DNA from: an uncultured bacterium
GTDB lineage: Bacteria; Planctomycetota; GCA-002687715
Reading direction: 5' to 3'
Length of the DNA stretch: 64,000 nt
NCBI GenBank assembly: GCA_902826835.1
Contig: CADEGH010000009.1
Span: forward strand, 62,001 to 126,000
Of this stretch, positions 61,901 through 64,000 are shown in pieces. Every line of letters starts with the position of its first letter. Within the stretch, counting starts at the first letter, position 1. Under the pieces are notes generated by a model. That model saw only the letters and a program-made list of their open reading frames with translations, was not told the origin of the DNA and ran no database searches. The translations under genes and the position numbers were made by a program.

Positions 61901-62653
61901 GCCGTAGAAAGTCTGAACGAGATTGGCGTCCCCCAACGAGAAGTGGGCGCGATTGCCCATCACGTCCTGCATGTGTTCGTATGCGGGCTTCGCGACGATG
62001 GTCGGCACTCCCGGCTGAACCGTGAACGCCGTGTCGTTGTAGTGCATGATCGACTCGAAGTCGTACGGGCCGACCGGAGCGATCGAGTTGATATCGAAAT
62101 TGTGCCAGCAGGAGCCACTGCACGCGGTCAGGGAGATGAGCGGGTAGACAATCGAAACGTAGGTGTTCCGATCTAAGCGCGACTGTTCGTGCATGAACCC
62201 GAGGGCGTGGAAAACCTCGTGCGCCAACACGTACTTGTCATCCCAGTGATTCGCGCCCACTCTCAGATTTTGCGGTCCCCCGACTCTTCCGACGGCGGAG
62301 CTGCTCACATTGTCACTGTCTGTGTTCCGCCTGACGAAGATGAAATCGAAGCTGGATCCCCCCTCGATGAAATTAAGGCTGGAGATTGCTTCGACTTCGC
62401 GCAGGGCCTTGCGGAATAGGTTGCGTTCTTCGGTCGTGATTCCGCTGTCGAAGAGGTAGTAGACCGTGTCGTTCGACCACAGGTTGCCGGCGAAGTTGCC
62501 TTCCTGAAAGGCGGTCTCGGGATTGAGCCACATGTCGTCGACCTGAATCCACCCAGGCGGGCCCCCGTCAGGGGGCGGGACGACTTGGGCCCCGAGGGAA
62601 GCGAGGAGACTGAGGCTTGCGACCAAAGCGAGTGTCCACGACGTGAAGTTCAT
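58913..62653 (-). CDS. Secreted astacin-like (M12A) metalloprotease with FG-GAP propeller and lamin-tail domains
   Basis: The protein has 1246 residues with a signal peptide (1-22, ending GAQ). The astacin domain (~55-250) has the full zinc motif HEVFHALGFMHE (His145, Glu146, His149, His155) and the Met-turn SIMHY (201-205). An IPT/TIG domain follows (~255-355), then FG-GAP repeats (~360-770; DFDLDGVPDFAVGVPG, DVNGDGRRDLLVGAPEF, DIDDDGRTEILVGA) forming an integrin-like propeller that binds Ca2+. Two lamin-tail domains follow (ILISEVYAGSPVSVELTN-like at ~780-890; VKINEIDDSPDYIEMVNRG at ~945-1040). The C-terminal ~75 residues resemble a sorting or beta module. It should be an exported protease that attaches to surfaces or other cells. 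Confidence 0.9.
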   Translation of the reverse strand: MNFTSWTLALVASLSLLASLGAQVVPPPDGGPPGWIQVDDMWLNPETAFQEGNFAGNLWSNDTVYYLFDSGITTEERNLFRKALREVEAISSLNFIEGGSSFDFIFVRRNTDSDNVSSSAVGRVGGPQNLRVGANHWDDKYVLAHEVFHALGFMHEQSRLDRNTYVSIVYPLISLTACSGSCWHNFDINSIAPVGPYDFESIMHYNDTAFTVQPGVPTIVAKPAYEHMQDVMGNRAHFSLGDANLVQTFYGQPARPTITGILPSLVQEDGGEITIRIGGTNFFEGSLDGEGVTGTVVTWNGTPLETTWESETVVEARVPGSFVDSPGTFVVRVSNHAEAGGASTTSVNFSVLAAPCGTSNQKRGTSVVGTGDFDLDGVPDFAVGVPGFDGGTNEQGRVELVSGRTGAITNLDFPFAASEFGTAMASLPDVNGDGRRDLLVGAPEFGSSAGGFRVLALPSGTVLASWLPSASAEDVGAAVSALGDIDNDGDQEFIIAAPAANSLRGRVEIWSMNGGIIRTHTGANTGDRFGRSVHGGHDVSGDGIPDYAIGAPTSDGNGESSGRVYVYSGATGNLLFSRDGDATGDNLGHSVAIVPSTTSRSGTAHTVVGAPYGNTGGTDVGYVRIFAGSQTIAPYSTIDTFSGTTAGERFGWSVGTAGDIDDDGRTEILVGATMEGANSSGVIGAGRVQVISPSLDEVFHIEDRAIFLGPSESGSEFGHSVALIGDVDGDTHLDYVVGQPDYDGACNSIGRYRTFEVRIPPARGRVLISEVYAGSPVSVELTNYGTGSMGTTGWRVVYSDATIAYSSTALDTSIPAGHRIIVKEPGGTISEAPPGTITLNHFPSLASTTGDITVSLVSGTGQIIDEVRIAGSNGLYNDPGLGGKFRGYVRNIQTGTFVSVTAAERIEGLDSNSGSDWTANNGRSLGLENRNSGQRGIDTIPAYAVKINEIDDSPDYIEMVNRGQASVNLNGWYLLASAVQGGAHAHIRPNWDSGLNTGIIGSQTYVVLGDTSTAPAEKPSGVRYIDVTTEGYPGLPFTTSEYDCALYDHYGRLVDIVRSTGHDDAVAHNHPRAPSGTTDFIGAGQRGTAGDQAFGRRIAIDNDLGTDWRSMSTRTMGSANSVTFISQSPLSPLDVRFHDTAQGGGLTMILNAEATNAGALWTFTFSYGHLSGTGPLLGLGSEALSIYQTLSTTPPFFGTLDSRGHARLDVDPGSIPLGVDLDAIFFLQDPTSLAYTAISYILEFDT

Positions 62654-62977
62654 GCGCGCAACTCCGGCCGACCCGGGATCGGGTCAGGCATGATTTGCGC
62701 TCCCTTCTGCTCGTGGTCCGCTTTCGCCTGGAAAAACTGCCCGTCGACCGGCGAATTTGCGGGGCTAACTACGGCATCCGTGCGGTATTGACGGAATTTG
62801 TTGGATAGAGCGGGGTCGCGAACACGACGCCGGCGTGGGTCAAAGTCAGTCCAGCGAGGGCAGGGGCCTACCCCGACTCGCTTGGACCCGGATCTCCTGG
62901 TCACTCATTCAAGCGTATGGGCGCTCGATCCCAGGTGGGAGAGCGCGGGGGCCGATGCCCCGAAGGGCGGGCAACGA
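62654..62977. other. Intergenic region, 324 bases
   Basis: No gene is supported. It includes the leader and promoter of the metalloprotease gene and, 17 bases after the stop of the 62978 gene, a short hairpin (GGGGC-CGAT-GCCCC at 62948-62961) without T-run that could be a weak terminator. Confidence 0.4.
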
Positions 62978-63805
62978 TCAGTTGTCGGCTTTGGCGGCCG
63001 GAGGCGCCAGAAGCGTGTCGCGCTCGGCCTTGGCGGCGGCGAGTTCCTTCTGGGCGGCTTCGAGATCGGTCTTGGCTTCCGCGACCTTGACCTGGTCCGA
63101 CTTCTTGTCGGCCTTGGCCTCGAGGTCCTTCACCTTCTTCGCGGCGAGCTCGGCCTTGTCTTCGGCCTTCTCGAGACGGTTGAGGAAGTCCTCGAACTTC
63201 GAGATGCGGGACTGCAGCGAATCGCCGTAGACCTCACGCCACGACTTGCCGAGGAAGCTCACGAGGGTGGGTGCGCTGGAGGCGCCGCCACTCGTCTTCG
63301 CAATCAGCTTGCCGGAGGGCGAGAACAAAAGGAAGGCGGGGAGTGCCTTGCCGACCTCCTCGCGCTCCGTCTGGGAAAGCGACGACGCTTCGATGCGGTA
63401 GCACTCGAAGAAGAGGCTCGAGATCGCGAGTTCGTCTTTCCCGAAGAGCTTCTGCTCCTGCTTCTCGAAGGCGACGGGATCCTCGGCACTGCCGTGCACG
63501 TAGATCCAGACCGGTCGATCAGCGCCGCCGGCTACATCCTTGACGAAGGCCGTCAGGGGGAGCTGCTTCGCGTCGTACCCGTCCGACGTGGTCGTCGGCA
63601 GGATCATCGTGTTCCAATCGATGGTGAGCAGTCTCGCCACTTCGACGGAGCGGGTCTTCCCGGCTCCCGTCGAGGCTCGCGAGGTCGAAGGCGCGGCACC
63701 GCCGCGCCCACGGGCTCCTCAGCACTGACCCTGGGCCGGGGCGGTGAGGGCCACCGCGATGAGGCCCACCGTGAACAGAGCACTCGAACGCTTCACGAGA
63801 TTCAT
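62978..63805 (-). CDS. Candidate selenoprotein: exported thioredoxin-fold-like protein with Cys-Sec (in-frame TGA)
   Basis: Translation from the ATG at 63805, with GGAG nine bases upstream, gives a signal peptide (MNLVKRSSALFTVGLIAVAL, then TAPAQGQC), then TGA at 63721-63719, then an uninterrupted frame to 62978: 275 residues if TGA is read as selenocysteine (Cys28-Sec29). After the TGA comes a Gly/Arg/Ala/Ser linker, then from ~56 a domain with a thioredoxin-like strand order (RPVWIYVHGSAEDPVAF; PAFLLFSPSGKLIAKTSG) but no CxxC, and a Lys/Glu/Ala coiled coil (~195-275). The only other start nearby, GTG at 63640, has no Shine-Dalgarno and would make a protein without a signal. A nonsense mutation or sequencing error is the alternative. 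Confidence 0.6.
63690..63708 (-). promoter_or_regulatory. Candidate bacterial SECIS hairpin
   Basis: On the minus strand, a perfect 8-bp stem (GGCGCGGC at 63708-63701, GCCGCGCC at 63697-63690) carries the three-base loop GGU (63700-63698). The loop begins 19 bases after the TGA. Bacterial SECIS elements lie just downstream of the UGA with a small apical loop containing G/GU, where SelB binds. The stem is coding (GRGGAAP), so its strength could also come from GC-rich codons. Confidence 0.45.
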
Positions 63806-64000
63806 CGACAAAATCTCCAACCTTAGGAGCTGGCCAGTGTTGGGGCGGCTCAGGTGGGGTGATTCCACCATAGAGTGTTCATCGGATCAAGGGCACTTGG
63901 TCACAAGGTGCGCCCCAGAGCGCAAAATTCTCCCAGCAAACGGGAGTCGTCCTGCGTCTGAGCCTGCGATGGCTGAAAATGACCTGACTTACGGGTTGGC

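Noticed and set aside
62978..63640. Gene called from the GTG at 63640 as a 220-residue cytoplasmic protein
   Set aside because: There is no ribosome-binding site before this GTG, and the frame continues upstream through one TGA to a good start with signal peptide; the longer candidate-selenoprotein reading is preferred but kept tentative.
63969..64000. ATG at 63969 (MAENDLTYGL) that could begin a plus-strand gene leaving the window
   Set aside because: Only ten codons are visible, with no Shine-Dalgarno close by; not enough to call a gene.
1..64000. tRNA genes, CRISPR arrays, insertion sequences, attachment sites, replication origin
   Set aside because: No T-loop motifs in tRNA context, no regularly spaced direct repeats, no transposase or integrase motifs and no DnaA-box cluster were seen by eye.

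Overview
The window is a GC-rich bacterial chromosome segment, most likely from the phylum Planctomycetota, possibly near the Saltatorellus/Engelhardtia-type lineages. The evidence for this is: a DUF1549/DUF1553 cytochrome-like protein next to a DUF1501 protein (54644-58847), an ECF sigma factor overlapping a Ser/Thr kinase (15136-18550), many large secreted proteins (FG-GAP, lamin-tail, nidogen-like, IPT/TIG) and Gly-rich lipoproteins, a Lys/Ala-rich histone-H1-like protein, and a lack of long conserved operons. No rRNA, tRNA, CRISPR, IS element or phage gene is visible. Names are family assignments made by reading the sequence, without database searches.

Layout. 1-2605 (minus): end of an exopolysaccharide-type locus (SGNH-hydrolase-like protein, flippase). 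2860-5828 (plus): histone-like protein, YCII-like lipoprotein, NhaR-type regulator, a 6-pyruvoyl-tetrahydropterin-synthase homologue without the usual cysteine, and a possible 44-residue protein followed by a good intrinsic terminator. 6185-7405 (minus): M16-like peptidase. 7574-11663 (plus): a tightly coupled three-gene operon of a ferritin-like/DUF362 fusion, a CrtI-like FAD oxidoreductase and an alpha/beta hydrolase with an Asp nucleophile. 12177-15114 (plus): M61 peptidase and DUF72 protein. 15136-20091 (minus): secreted protein, ECF sigma factor and transmembrane kinase in one operon. 20554-24600: double-CDGSH protein, small unknown, purM, ArnT-like glycosyltransferase, PPK2.

24636-33866 (minus) is a tandem array of three paralogous ~860-residue Gly-rich lipoproteins. 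34102-40042 holds a second ArnT-like enzyme, an NtrC-type response regulator convergent with a histidine kinase, and DJ-1 and CPBP genes in the kinase operon. 40210-45225 holds two nidogen-like secreted proteins around a third membrane glycosyltransferase and an FHA protein. 45261-50452 holds a DUF2339 membrane protein, a small membrane protein, a LysR regulator and a radical SAM/SPASM protein. 50569-54596 holds a pseudouridine synthase, two secreted unknowns and a divergent sigma-like protein. 54644-62653 holds the DUF1549/DUF1501 pair and a convergent 1246-residue astacin-type secreted metalloprotease.

The most striking observation is at the right end. The minus-strand gene at 63805-62978 has a Shine-Dalgarno site, a signal peptide, then Cys followed by an in-frame TGA, and continues in the same frame into a thioredoxin-fold-like plus coiled-coil protein. 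A perfect 8-bp hairpin with a GGU loop begins 10 nt after the TGA. This is the layout of a bacterial selenocysteine insertion element, so the gene is proposed as a candidate selenoprotein with a Cys-Sec motif. A nonsense mutation or sequencing error is the main alternative.
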